This document shows, in pieces, positions 9,217-17,454 of a stretch of DNA of 64,000 nt. Location: assembly GCF_039545035.1 (NCBI RefSeq), contig NZ_BAABRO010000024.1, positions 1 to 64,000 on the forward strand, given 5' to 3'. Both the position numbers and the translations under genes were made by a program. The notes under the pieces were generated by a model. It made no database searches. It saw only the letters and a list, made by a program, of their open reading frames with translations, and was not told the origin of the DNA. How positions within the stretch are numbered: position 1 is the first letter of the stretch; every line of letters starts with the position of its first letter. This stretch comes from Novipirellula caenicola (GTDB lineage Bacteria; Planctomycetota; Planctomycetia; Pirellulales; Pirellulaceae).

Positions 9217-9290
9217 TAGGGGTGGCAGGACTCGAACCCGCGACCAAGGAATTATGAGTTCCCTGCTCTAACCGACTGAGCTACACCCCC
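9217..9290 (-). tRNA. tRNA with CAT anticodon (Ile2 or elongator Met)
   Basis: Read on the minus strand, it folds as a full cloverleaf of 74 nt. The acceptor is GGGGGTG/CACCCCT (first pair G-T), the D arm is GCTCAGTCGGTTAGAGC, the anticodon stem is GGGAA/TTCCT with loop CTCATAA, and the T arm is GCGGG/CCTGC with loop TTCGAGT. The discriminator is A, with no encoded CCA. The anticodon arm and variable loop (TTGGTCGC) resemble E. coli tRNA-Ile2 (C34 modified to lysidine) more than elongator Met. Identity therefore needs a covariance model. It borders the start of the ggcaaaaa module region. Confidence 0.93.
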
Positions 9291-9499
9291 GGTGTGCCGC
9301 AGAGTTTAACATACTCTCGCTGCATCTCGCACTAGGTGTTTTTGCTTATAAGAAAAAAGACACTTCCCCGTCCCGAACGTTCAGTATTTTCGGTTTTGCC
9401 CTCGCAAACCGTCCCATCCCGCGGTTCGTCCTGGCGAGTGTCGCTCCGCTCTCGGAGCAGTCCACGCTATTCAGCCGCCGCAAACCGTAACGAACGGAC

Positions 9500-9973
9500 G
9501 GCAAAAAGATGGAGGGCAAAAAGATGAAGCTCTAGCGGTCTGCTTTCCTGATATTTTTGCCACCGATCTTTTTGCCGGGTCTTTTCCAATTCGCCGCGTG
9601 AACGCTGCGGCCGCCTTCTTCTTATTTTCCTACCTTCATCTTCCTAGCAACGTTCGTATTGCGGTGGAGAGATTGCTGTCGCCCCTCCGGGGCTTTGCTG
9701 GCGTCTGGTACCAGCCCCATGGGGCTCACGCCCCATGCTACGTGCTGCCGTGCCTCCGGCACTTCTAAACTGCGAAACGGTCATACCCGCGTTCGGGGAC
9801 AAACGCTGACGCCGGTGAGCGGCGGAAGCTCCTGCGATATCCTCTGTTCGAGTTGTTCTTCGCTAGTGAAGCGTCGCACAGCCGAAGCAAAAGGCGGCAA
9901 AAACATGTAGGGCAAAAAGATGAATCTCTAGCCGCCTACTTTTCCAATATTTTTGCCCCCCCATTTTTTTGCC
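9500..9973. repeat. ggcaaaaa hairpin modules 1 and 2 with spacer
   Basis: Module 1 spans 9500-9576 and module 2 spans 9896-9973. Each has a left arm with two copies of ggcaaaaa(g/c)at, a 25 nt centre containing ctctagc, and a right arm with two copies of at(a/c)tttttgcc. The arms are complementary and could form a stem of about 26 bp. The 319 bp spacer contains small hairpins (gcccctccggggc, ccccatggggctc, gtgcctccggcac). The same spacer type recurs near 13862 and 16230. Confidence 0.8.
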
Positions 9974-10186
9974 GGGTCTTTTCTATTTAAGAAAAACCTG
10001 AGACGCGCCTCTCAGGCTGCATACCGTCGTGCCGCTGGCACTTCGAGAAGACGCTCAACCGATACGATTTTTGCCTACGCATTGTATGGCCCAACAAATC
10101 CGCGTTTGCGTAGTTGCGCCGGTGGGCGAGGCGTCTGAGGTATACTCGGGGCAGGACATCTACACTTGAATTCAAGCAGCAAAATC

Positions 10187-13100
10187 ATGTTCGAACGCGA
10201 TCGGCTCCTTTCCATCTGCCTGTTGGCAACCTGCCTCTTCGCCGGGCCAACTCGAGCGGAAACCATCGCGGTCTTTGCTGCGGCCCCCGCAGACGCCACG
10301 ATCGTGGAGCTGGCGACCGTTGAGCTGGCTCAAAATAGCGACTTCCAAATCTTAGAGCGAAGTCGTATCGAACAGGTGCTCAGCGAACAGCAGCTCGCCA
10401 CCATGAACAGCCACTCTGACTCGCTGTTGCTCGGACATCTACTGGGCGTTGAGATGTTTGTCATCTGGGAGAAAGGCACCACGAACGCCAGCGGCAGAAT
10501 GATCGTTTTCGATGGTGAAACAGGAATACGCATCGAGGATCGTGAACTGGCGTCTTCGGACCCGATCGAAGTCGCACACCAATTGGCGGAACGCATCCGC
10601 ACCGTGGCAAAGCAGTACCGAAAGATTGACCTGTCAACGCTACCGATAATCTCGTTGGCCTCGGTGCGAAATGTTGATCTGCCGCCAAAGTGGCAAAGTA
10701 CATCCGACCAATACGTCGCACGACTCCAGCAGAGCTTGACTCAGCTGCCTTCGGTTGGATTACTGGAGCGTTCGCGACTTCGGTTTGTACTCAAAGAAGA
10801 CATGCTGCCTATCGCAAAAATCCAAGCTCGATTGCTCAGCTCGACGGAAACATTGACCTTGCAGTTGTCGCGTTTAGACCAACACACGATCAAAGTCGAT
10901 TTACTGCTCTACCAAGCCGATGATCCCGAGCCAAAATCACTGGTTAAGAAATTGCGTATCGATGCCTCCGAAGCCGATCTCGCAAAGTTGACTAACGAGA
11001 CTGCCGAGTCAATTGCCGAGCTTTTGACACAGCCAACGACGAGAGAAAAAAACGGCGACTCGCATGAGGTGGAAGCGAGGAATTTACTGCGTGAGGCAAG
11101 GCGGCATTCGATGATGCGGCAACCTTATTCTGCAGCCGTTCGTTATGAAGCGGCCTATGTGTTGAGCGACGATCCCGAGGTCTTGGTTTCGCTAGCACGC
11201 TCGATCCACCGAAGCCTCTTGATTGAGTCGAATTCGTTCGTGGGGACGGCACGAGGACAATTCTATCGCGGTGGGAAGGACATCTCCGCTGATCAGTGGC
11301 GCGAGTGCGTCGAACTCGCGCGATACCTGCTCGGACTCCGCATAAAAATTCATCAAACCGAACAAACCAAGCCAGCGTGGCCGTTTCTCGATGATGAAAC
11401 CCGTCCTGCGAACATGCTCGCGATCGATTTCACCTTTCCATATGGCATCGGCTCGTCGGTCCTTCGAGTCGATCCGGATCGGTCGCCTGATGTTTTCAGC
11501 GAACTTCGCAGCTTCTATGAAGACGCTTACAAAACGGTGTTTACCGATTTCGCCAACGACGCGAGACGCAAACTCTCGGGAGAGGCACTGCAGCGGTTCG
11601 AGAACGAGATCTCTTCGTTAGAGTTAGTGCGACTGACCGGGGACCATGATCGGCATTGCCTGGTCAATTGGGACGAGCGATTTGTTTCGACGTTTGAAAA
11701 GAACTTAAAACATGACCGGTGGCTCAAACATCTCTATGGCCTACGCCTATCGATAGATGATCTGAACCCGTCAGCCAAAACGCGACTGCTAAAAAGTCTT
11801 TCAGAAGTAGACCCAGCCTTCAATCCGAGCGCGAGTCTTGCCGCTCGCTATTTTTTGTTGCGTGAGCAGCGGGACACACAAGGGTTTGTCTATTCGGATG
11901 CATTTCAGTCGCAAGTGATTCGATTGGTAAACGACATTGCGGACCAAATCGAGCGGGTTGATGAGCAAGCAGCGATCGAGTCTCGGGATTTCGTTACCGC
12001 CTACGTTCGCAAGCTTCGTTATCAAGAGAGTCACCAGCGAAACACGCTGGGGCGTTTATTCGATTATGCGTGCTCACTGACACCCGATCCCGACCGTCGG
12101 CGAGAAGTCTACAGCGATGCTTATTTTCGTTTACTTGACCACGGCATCCTCTGTTCCGGAGTCATTAAAAACGTCGTGGCCCCATCCCATTATTACTACA
12201 TCCCCGAAGATCTGGCACTTCTCGACAGGACGATGGAAATTGTCGCTAAAAATCGATTTGGCTTAGACGACCAACAGCACGCATCATTGATCAACGTCAT
12301 TCGGGATAAACGTGCACGCGTCGAGAAACCCTTTTCGACAAAGGACACGTCGATTGAAACCATCAACATGCCATTGGCGTGGAAGCATGTTCGAGAAATC
12401 ACGCTTCCCCAGACGGGTAGAACAGAACCAAGGTTGCTGAACGCCCAAATCATTGGCGATGACGTATTTGTGCTTGCCCTTGATGTCAGCACGCGAGCTA
12501 AGCTGACCCAGGTACGACTCTACCGCACGTCTGCGGAGGAGGGTGCCGAAATGAGGCAAATCGGAACGCTGGAGTTGTCTCACCTGAAAATCAGAGAGGA
12601 AGAAAAAGAACGAAATGTTAGAAAGGAAGTCCCGCCATTCATGCGAACCTATTATGGCCGACCGTTCATCCCGGACGTGATTGTAAAGGGAGAAGATCAT
12701 GTTTTTGTTACGACCGAGGGTGGCGGAATCTTGGCGTTTCCATTGAGTGGTGCTCCTGCATTCAAAATCGATACGAGCTGGGGACTTTCATCGAATTGCA
12801 TCCAGCAGGTATTGCCGGTCGGCGGCAACCTATTGAGCTGGGTTGGGGAAGAACGAGCCGACGCAAACTTCGTCTCGATCAATTTGCAAACAAAGCAGGT
12901 CGAATTGCTTGCGTCATGCCAAAGAAAAGATGCGAAAACACCCTTGGATGATTTTCCGGGTGCTCGCTGTGGGTTGATGATGGCGCAAGATGAGAACCGA
13001 GTCATTATCGTGATGGATGAAGGATACGATTTAGAGTCAGGCGTTTACTCCAATCGCAATGGTGTTTGGCGATACGAACTTGATGCCAACCAATTCTCGC

Positions 13101-13480
13101 GTTTTCCCGCCGGTGGGTTTCAGAGCAGGGAGTTTCGACGAACGGCTGAATACGAATTCGTCGTCGGCCGATACGATGTTGACGCCAAAGAGCGGCGGTG
13201 GCGACTGTTCAAGCTCAACGAAGATCGGTGGTACGAGATTGGGTTGGTGGATTTACCATCAAGGACCAGGCCGATTGCGATGACCGATTCGGTGATCTGG
13301 TGGCACGAACAAGATAGACGCATTGCCTATCGGCAGAATCGCGATACGGGAACGATTAACCAGTTTCGGATCATCCCCGAAGGACATGCGAATCGCTTGA
13401 CACTGCAGTTCTTTCCAGGCTGCGATTCCGCAATCCTGTGCACCGCCGAAAGACTCTGGATTGTCACGCCTAATAATTAG
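10187..13480 (+). CDS. Very large secreted protein with CsgG-like N-terminal region
   Basis: The 1097-residue protein has a signal peptide (RLLSICLLATCLFAG, likely cleaved after TRA). Residues about 25-150 look like a CsgG/TolB-N type fold: TIAVFAA strand, then FQILERSRIEQVLSEQ, the typical turn and helix of that family. A second similar segment follows (VGLLERSRLRFVLKED, about residue 195). The middle is mostly helical. The last 400 residues show repeated strand pairs such as ADANFVSINLQTKQVELL and SGVYSNRNGVWRYEL, suggesting a beta-propeller. ATG 10187 is preferred to the upstream in-frame TTG because it starts the signal peptide properly. It lies between ggcaaaaa modules 2 and 3. The role is unknown; outer-membrane or periplasmic assembly is a guess. 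Confidence 0.65.
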   Translation: MFERDRLLSICLLATCLFAGPTRAETIAVFAAAPADATIVELATVELAQNSDFQILERSRIEQVLSEQQLATMNSHSDSLLLGHLLGVEMFVIWEKGTTNASGRMIVFDGETGIRIEDRELASSDPIEVAHQLAERIRTVAKQYRKIDLSTLPIISLASVRNVDLPPKWQSTSDQYVARLQQSLTQLPSVGLLERSRLRFVLKEDMLPIAKIQARLLSSTETLTLQLSRLDQHTIKVDLLLYQADDPEPKSLVKKLRIDASEADLAKLTNETAESIAELLTQPTTREKNGDSHEVEARNLLREARRHSMMRQPYSAAVRYEAAYVLSDDPEVLVSLARSIHRSLLIESNSFVGTARGQFYRGGKDISADQWRECVELARYLLGLRIKIHQTEQTKPAWPFLDDETRPANMLAIDFTFPYGIGSSVLRVDPDRSPDVFSELRSFYEDAYKTVFTDFANDARRKLSGEALQRFENEISSLELVRLTGDHDRHCLVNWDERFVSTFEKNLKHDRWLKHLYGLRLSIDDLNPSAKTRLLKSLSEVDPAFNPSASLAARYFLLREQRDTQGFVYSDAFQSQVIRLVNDIADQIERVDEQAAIESRDFVTAYVRKLRYQESHQRNTLGRLFDYACSLTPDPDRRREVYSDAYFRLLDHGILCSGVIKNVVAPSHYYYIPEDLALLDRTMEIVAKNRFGLDDQQHASLINVIRDKRARVEKPFSTKDTSIETINMPLAWKHVREITLPQTGRTEPRLLNAQIIGDDVFVLALDVSTRAKLTQVRLYRTSAEEGAEMRQIGTLELSHLKIREEEKERNVRKEVPPFMRTYYGRPFIPDVIVKGEDHVFVTTEGGGILAFPLSGAPAFKIDTSWGLSSNCIQQVLPVGGNLLSWVGEERADANFVSINLQTKQVELLASCQRKDAKTPLDDFPGARCGLMMAQDENRVIIVMDEGYDLESGVYSNRNGVWRYELDANQFSRFPAGGFQSREFRRTAEYEFVVGRYDVDAKERRWRLFKLNEDRWYEIGLVDLPSRTRPIAMTDSVIWWHEQDRRIAYRQNRDTGTINQFRIIPEGHANRLTLQFFPGCDSAILCTAERLWIVTPNN

Positions 13481-13528
13481 CCCCCAGAGGCAACGCTGTG
13501 AAGCATTTCCTGTAGCGGAACTCGTCAA

Positions 13529-13645
13529 CGGCTTGTTGATTTAGTCGTACGATGGACTTCCTAGTCCGTCGAATCCACCATTGACGGACTAGGAAGTCCA
13601 TCATACGACCCTTGCCGCAGGAAACTTCACTAAATCAACAAGCCG
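13529..13645. repeat. Palindromic MITE-like element A
   Basis: The 117 bp element is bounded by cggcttgttgattta and its exact inverse taaatcaacaagccg. It carries a long internal inverted repeat, gatggacttcctagtccgtc with its complement, that would fold into a hairpin. Near copies are at 18899, 19058 and 24416. Confidence 0.85.
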
Positions 13646-13649
13646 TCAA

Positions 13650-13766
13650 CGGCTTGTTGATTTAATGAGCCGCGACGCGTCAGCGGCCGGGTCCCACGCG
13701 TTACCCGGTGCCTTACGGCCCACGGCTCACTGCTACGATTTGCATTTGGATTAAATCAACAAGCCG
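13650..13766. repeat. Palindromic MITE-like element B
   Basis: This element is also 117 bp with the same termini as element A but different internal sequence (gagccgcgacgcgtcagcgg ... ggcccacggctcac). It follows element A after only 4 bp (tcaa). A second, inverted copy is fused to an A copy at about 405-504. Confidence 0.8.
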
Positions 13767-13810
13767 TCAAGAGTTTCGGGGGGCATACGTCATGAAACGA
13801 AAGTCTTGAC
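13767..13810. repeat. Short element C, inverted relative to 19014-19057
   Basis: About 44 bp beginning tcaagagtttcgggggg and ending gaaagtcttgacg. It is the reverse complement of the segment between the two A elements at 19014-19057. The ends are themselves inverted repeats (tcaaga..ttcg). Confidence 0.65.
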
Positions 13811-13861
13811 GACTTCCGCTACGCTAAATTAGCACAAACGCCATAAGAGAAAATGCTTCAC

Positions 13862-13994
13862 AGCCCCCATGGGGCTCACGCCCCATGCTACGTGCTGCCG
13901 TGCCTCCGGCACTTTAAAACTGCGATACCTTCGATGCCCACACATCGGGCCATATGCTGTCGCCGTAGGTGTTTCAGAGAATGAAGCGAACGTC
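13862..13994. repeat. Spacer-type sequence with short GC hairpins
   Basis: This matches 9711-9780 and 16280-16410: cccatggggctcacgcccc, then gctacgtgctgccgtgcct, then cggcac. It belongs to the spacer type that accompanies the ggcaaaaa modules. Frames across it are not genes. Confidence 0.65.
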
Positions 13995-15156
13995 GGCAAA
14001 AACATGTAGGGCAAAAAGACAAAACTCTAGCCGCCTACTTTTCCGATGTTTTTGCCCCCCATCTTTTTGCCAGTCTTTTTCAATTCGCAAGATGAACGCT
14101 ACGGCTCGCTTCTTATTTTCTTACTTCCCGTTCCCTACTAACGTCCGCATTGCGGCGAAGAGTTTGCTGTCGCCCCTCCGGGGCTTTGGTGACGTTTGGC
14201 ACCAGCCCAGATGGGGATCACGCCAATGTTGCCATGACTCTGGCACTTCAAGTTGACGCAAAAACAATCGTTCTTGCTTGGTGTAGATGCTATCGCGACC
14301 GATCCGCCAGTGAGCGACGGAAGTTCCTAGAGTGTCACGCAGCCGAAGAAAAAAAGCGGCAAAAACATGGAGGGCAAAAAGATAAAACTCTAGCCGCCTA
14401 CTTTTCCGATGTTTTTGCCCCCCATCTTTTTGCCAGTCTTTTTCAATTCGCAAGATGAACGCTACGGCTCGCTTCTTATTTTCTTACTTCCCGTTCCCTA
14501 CTAACGCCCGCATTGCGGCGAAGAGTTTGCTGTCGCCCCTCCGGGGCTTTGGTGACGTTTGGCACCAGCCCAGATGGGGATCACGCCAATGTTGCCATGA
14601 CTCTGGCACTTCAAGTTGACGCAAAAACAATCGTTCTTGCTTGGTGTAGATGCTATCGCGACCGATCCGCCAGTGAGCGACGGAAGTTCCTAGAGTGCCA
14701 CGCAGCCGAAGAAAAAAAGCGGCAAAAACATGGAGGGCAAAAAGACAAATCTCCAGGTTTCTGCTTTCCGATGTTTTTGCCACCCATCTTTTTGCCGGTC
14801 TTTTTCAATTCGCAAGATGAACGCTACGGCTCGCTTCTTATTTTCTTACTTCCCGTTCCCTACTAACGTCCGCATTGTGACGAAGATATTGCTGTTGCCG
14901 CTTTGGGCTTTGGTGACGTTTGGCACCAGCCCAGATGGGGATCACGCCAATGCTGCCATGACTCTGTCGCTTCAAGTTGACGCAAAAACAATCGTTCTTG
15001 CTTGGTGTAGATGCTATCGCGACCGGTCCGCCAGTGAGCGACGGAAGTTCCTAGAGTGTCACGCAGCCGAATAAAAAAGCGGCAAGAACATGTGGGGCAA
15101 AAAGACAAATCTTCAGGTTTCTGCTTTCCGATCTTTTTGCCATCCATCTTTTTGTC
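13995..15156. repeat. Array of ggcaaaaa modules 3-6 with near-identical 360 bp period
   Basis: Modules lie at 13995-14071, 14358-14434, 14721-14796 and 15081-15156. The repeat period is 363, 363 and 360 bp, and the spacers are nearly identical in sequence, so this is a recent tandem amplification. Each spacer leaves a frame of about 100 codons open on both strands. The shared ORFs contain SGALVTFGTSPDGDH on plus and GTSVAHWRIGRDS on minus. They have no ribosome sites and run through the hairpins, so I treat them as non-coding. Confidence 0.9.
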
Positions 15157-15263
15157 GGCTTCTTCCCATGCTAATTCGTCGACGCCCCATTCCCGTAGAC
15201 GTACACTAAATGGATCCACACTGTGCATTCATTTATTCGCAGTTTCTTCTCCTGGAGGATTTT

Positions 15264-16052
15264 ATGATGCCAGTTGTCCCCTCCATCAAAACCACCCGGA
15301 TCTCCCAGCACGAGTTCAAAGACTTGTCTTATGGTGTCATGCAACACGTTTTCGAGATCCACAACGAGTTCGGACGATTATTCGACGAAAAGATTTACAA
15401 AAGAGAGCTAGCGGCTCGAATGCATGATGTGGAGATCGAAGTATTGGTAGAGTTGATTCATGGTTCCTTTGTTAAGCGACTGTTTGCCGACGTTATCGTT
15501 TCGGGCTCCGGCCTGTTCGAATTCAAGGTTGCTGATACCATCCACCCGAAACATCGGAGCCAGGCCATGCAATATCTGCTTCTGTTCGATTTGTCACACG
15601 CCAAAATTGTCAATACACAACCCGATCAAGTCCAACACGAGTTTGTGAACTGCCATCAGCGATTGGCGGACTTAAGGCAATTCAAGATAGACAGCAACCA
15701 CTTTGATTTTTCCGCACCTGGGGCACACGAATTTTATGCGCACTTAGTGCTCCTGCTGCGGGACTGGGGAACGGGACTCTGCCTGTCACTATACGAGCAA
15801 GCGCTGCAACACTGCCTGCACGGCGAAGAATCCGGCAATCAGCTCGTGAGTGTCAACGGCCGCCAGGGGCACCTTGGCGAACAGCCCATGGGACTTGTGG
15901 CACCCGGAATCGCGTTCAAATTGACCGCACTGTCAAAAGGTGAAGAGTCATTCCAAACTCATGCAAAGCGATTGCTCAATCACACTTCGCTCAATGCGAT
16001 TCACTGGGCCAATATCAAAAATGAACTCGTAACCTTTAAAACCATTCGATAG
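15264..16052 (+). CDS. GxxExxY-family nuclease-like protein, apparent two-domain form
   Basis: The 262-residue product starts at ATG 15264 behind a strong GGAGG (15254-15258). The first half (about 14-135) matches the GxxExxY family of PD-(D/E)XK-like proteins. It has SYGVMQHVFEIHNEFG, then the family-naming block with E42 and Y45, then D76 (RLFADVIV) and E86-x-K88 (LFEFKV), the probable catalytic set, then AMQYL. The second half (about 155-262) looks like a degenerate copy: GTGLCLSLYEQAL in place of GxxExxY, and IAFKLTALS where the E-x-K should be. GxxExxY biochemistry is undefined. The gene is flanked on both sides by ggcaaaaa modules (15081-15156 and 16083-16144). Confidence 0.75.
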   Translation: MMPVVPSIKTTRISQHEFKDLSYGVMQHVFEIHNEFGRLFDEKIYKRELAARMHDVEIEVLVELIHGSFVKRLFADVIVSGSGLFEFKVADTIHPKHRSQAMQYLLLFDLSHAKIVNTQPDQVQHEFVNCHQRLADLRQFKIDSNHFDFSAPGAHEFYAHLVLLLRDWGTGLCLSLYEQALQHCLHGEESGNQLVSVNGRQGHLGEQPMGLVAPGIAFKLTALSKGEESFQTHAKRLLNHTSLNAIHWANIKNELVTFKTIR

Positions 16053-16082
16053 CCGGACATCACACCAGCGAAGATAACAGGT

Positions 16083-16487
16083 GGCAAAAAGATGATTCAC
16101 TAGCAGCCTACTTTCCCGATATTTTTGCCACCCATCTTTTTGCCGGCTTCTTTTCCCATTCGGTTCATGAACTCTGCGGGCCCCCCTTCTTATTTCCTAC
16201 CTCCCTCTTCCTACCAACGTTCGCATTGCGGGGAAGAGTTGCTGTCGCCCCTCCGGGGCTGCCGTGACGTTTGCCAACAGCCCTCATGGGGCTCACGCCC
16301 CATGCTACGTGCTGCCGTGCCTCCGGCACTTTAAAACTGCGATACCTTCGATACCCACACATCGGGCCATAAGCTGTCGCCGCAGGTGTTTCAGAGAATG
16401 AAGAAAACCTCGGCAAAAACATGGAGGGCAAAAAGATGAATCTCCAAGTTCCTGCTTTTCAATATTTTTGCCACCCATTTTTTTGCC
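16083..16487. repeat. ggcaaaaa hairpin modules 7 and 8 with spacer
   Basis: Module 7 (16083-16144) has a shortened left arm with only one ggcaaaaa copy. Module 8 (16412-16487) is full length. The spacer contains gcccctccggggc and cgccccatgctacgtgctg hairpins like the other spacers. The segment lies between the GxxExxY gene and the methyltransferase gene. Confidence 0.8.
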
Positions 16488-16722
16488 GGCTTCTTTTCCC
16501 ATTCGGTTCATGAACGCTGCGGGCCCCGTCTTATTTTCTACCAGAGTCCGCGCTACGGCGAAGATATTGCTGGCGCCATTGCGACGCGAGCCATTGGCGG
16601 GTTGTTGCTGGCGTTTGGCGATTTCATCTTTTATTGCGAACACGCTCCCCCTGCGGACTCGGCTCGCTTGTTTTGACTACAATCATCGCCGAGTCTCTCC
16701 CCCCTACCTGACCGAGGATCCA

Positions 16723-17454
16723 ATGAAGCGTTTTGACTTGCTCTCGCTCACGCTGCTCCTGTTACTCTCGCCCACCCCGCTGATCGCGCAGACCGCGACC
16801 ATTTCGCCAGCGGCGAGCGTCAATCCAGGGATCAACGACAGCTTCCTTGATCCGGAAATGGATGTGCAAGCGTGGGTCGAGCGGTTTGAAGTCGAAAGCC
16901 GCGAGGTCTACCACGCTCGCGATGCGATCATGGCAGGATTGAACCTGAAACCGGGCGACCGGGTCGCCGATGTCGGTGCCGGCACCGGATTTTACTCGCT
17001 GCTAATGTCCACTGCGGTTGGCTCCAAAGGGTGGGTCTACGCCGTGGACATCTCGCCCAAATTTGTCCAGTACTTGGTGGACCAGTTTGATCAACGCGGC
17101 GTCGAAAATGTCACCACGGTGATGTGCGATGATGATTCGGTTTGCTTACCGCCGGACTCGGTCGACCTGGCGTTCATCTGTGACGTCTACCACCACTTTG
17201 AATTTCCCGAACAAACAATGCAATCGATCTTTAATTCGCTTCGCCCAGGCGGACGGGTGGTGATTATCGATTTTGAGCGAATCCCCGGGGTGTCTCGCGA
17301 ATGGACCCTCGGTCACGTTCGCGCCGGCAAAGAGACCTTCATCGACGAAGTGCAATCGGTTGGTTTTGAACTGACCGCCGAACGCAAGATCCCTGGTTTT
17401 AAAGAAAACTACTTCCTCGAATTTCGCAAGCCGGACCAGGCGGGCGATGAATAA
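16723..17454 (+). CDS. Exported class I SAM-dependent methyltransferase
   Basis: The 243-residue protein has a hydrophobic N-terminal signal (RFDLLSLTLLLLLSPTPLIAQ) followed by a complete Rossmann methyltransferase. SAM motif I is VADVGAGTGFYS (about residues 84-95). An acidic residue ends strand 2 (VYAVDIS), then DLAFICDVYHHF and the post-motif GGRVVIIDFERI. Substrate is unknown. A methyltransferase behind a signal peptide is odd because SAM is cytoplasmic; the N-terminus could instead be a membrane anchor. ATG 16723 is chosen over a longer upstream frame that runs through repeat DNA. Its stop overlaps the permease start by 8 bases. Confidence 0.85.
   Translation: MKRFDLLSLTLLLLLSPTPLIAQTATISPAASVNPGINDSFLDPEMDVQAWVERFEVESREVYHARDAIMAGLNLKPGDRVADVGAGTGFYSLLMSTAVGSKGWVYAVDISPKFVQYLVDQFDQRGVENVTTVMCDDDSVCLPPDSVDLAFICDVYHHFEFPEQTMQSIFNSLRPGGRVVIIDFERIPGVSREWTLGHVRAGKETFIDEVQSVGFELTAERKIPGFKENYFLEFRKPDQAGDE

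Noticed and set aside
14121-15228. Several shared 100-codon frames on both strands in the 363 bp array
   Set aside because: They are identical only because the DNA is repeated, exist on both strands, lack ribosome binding sites and run through palindromes.
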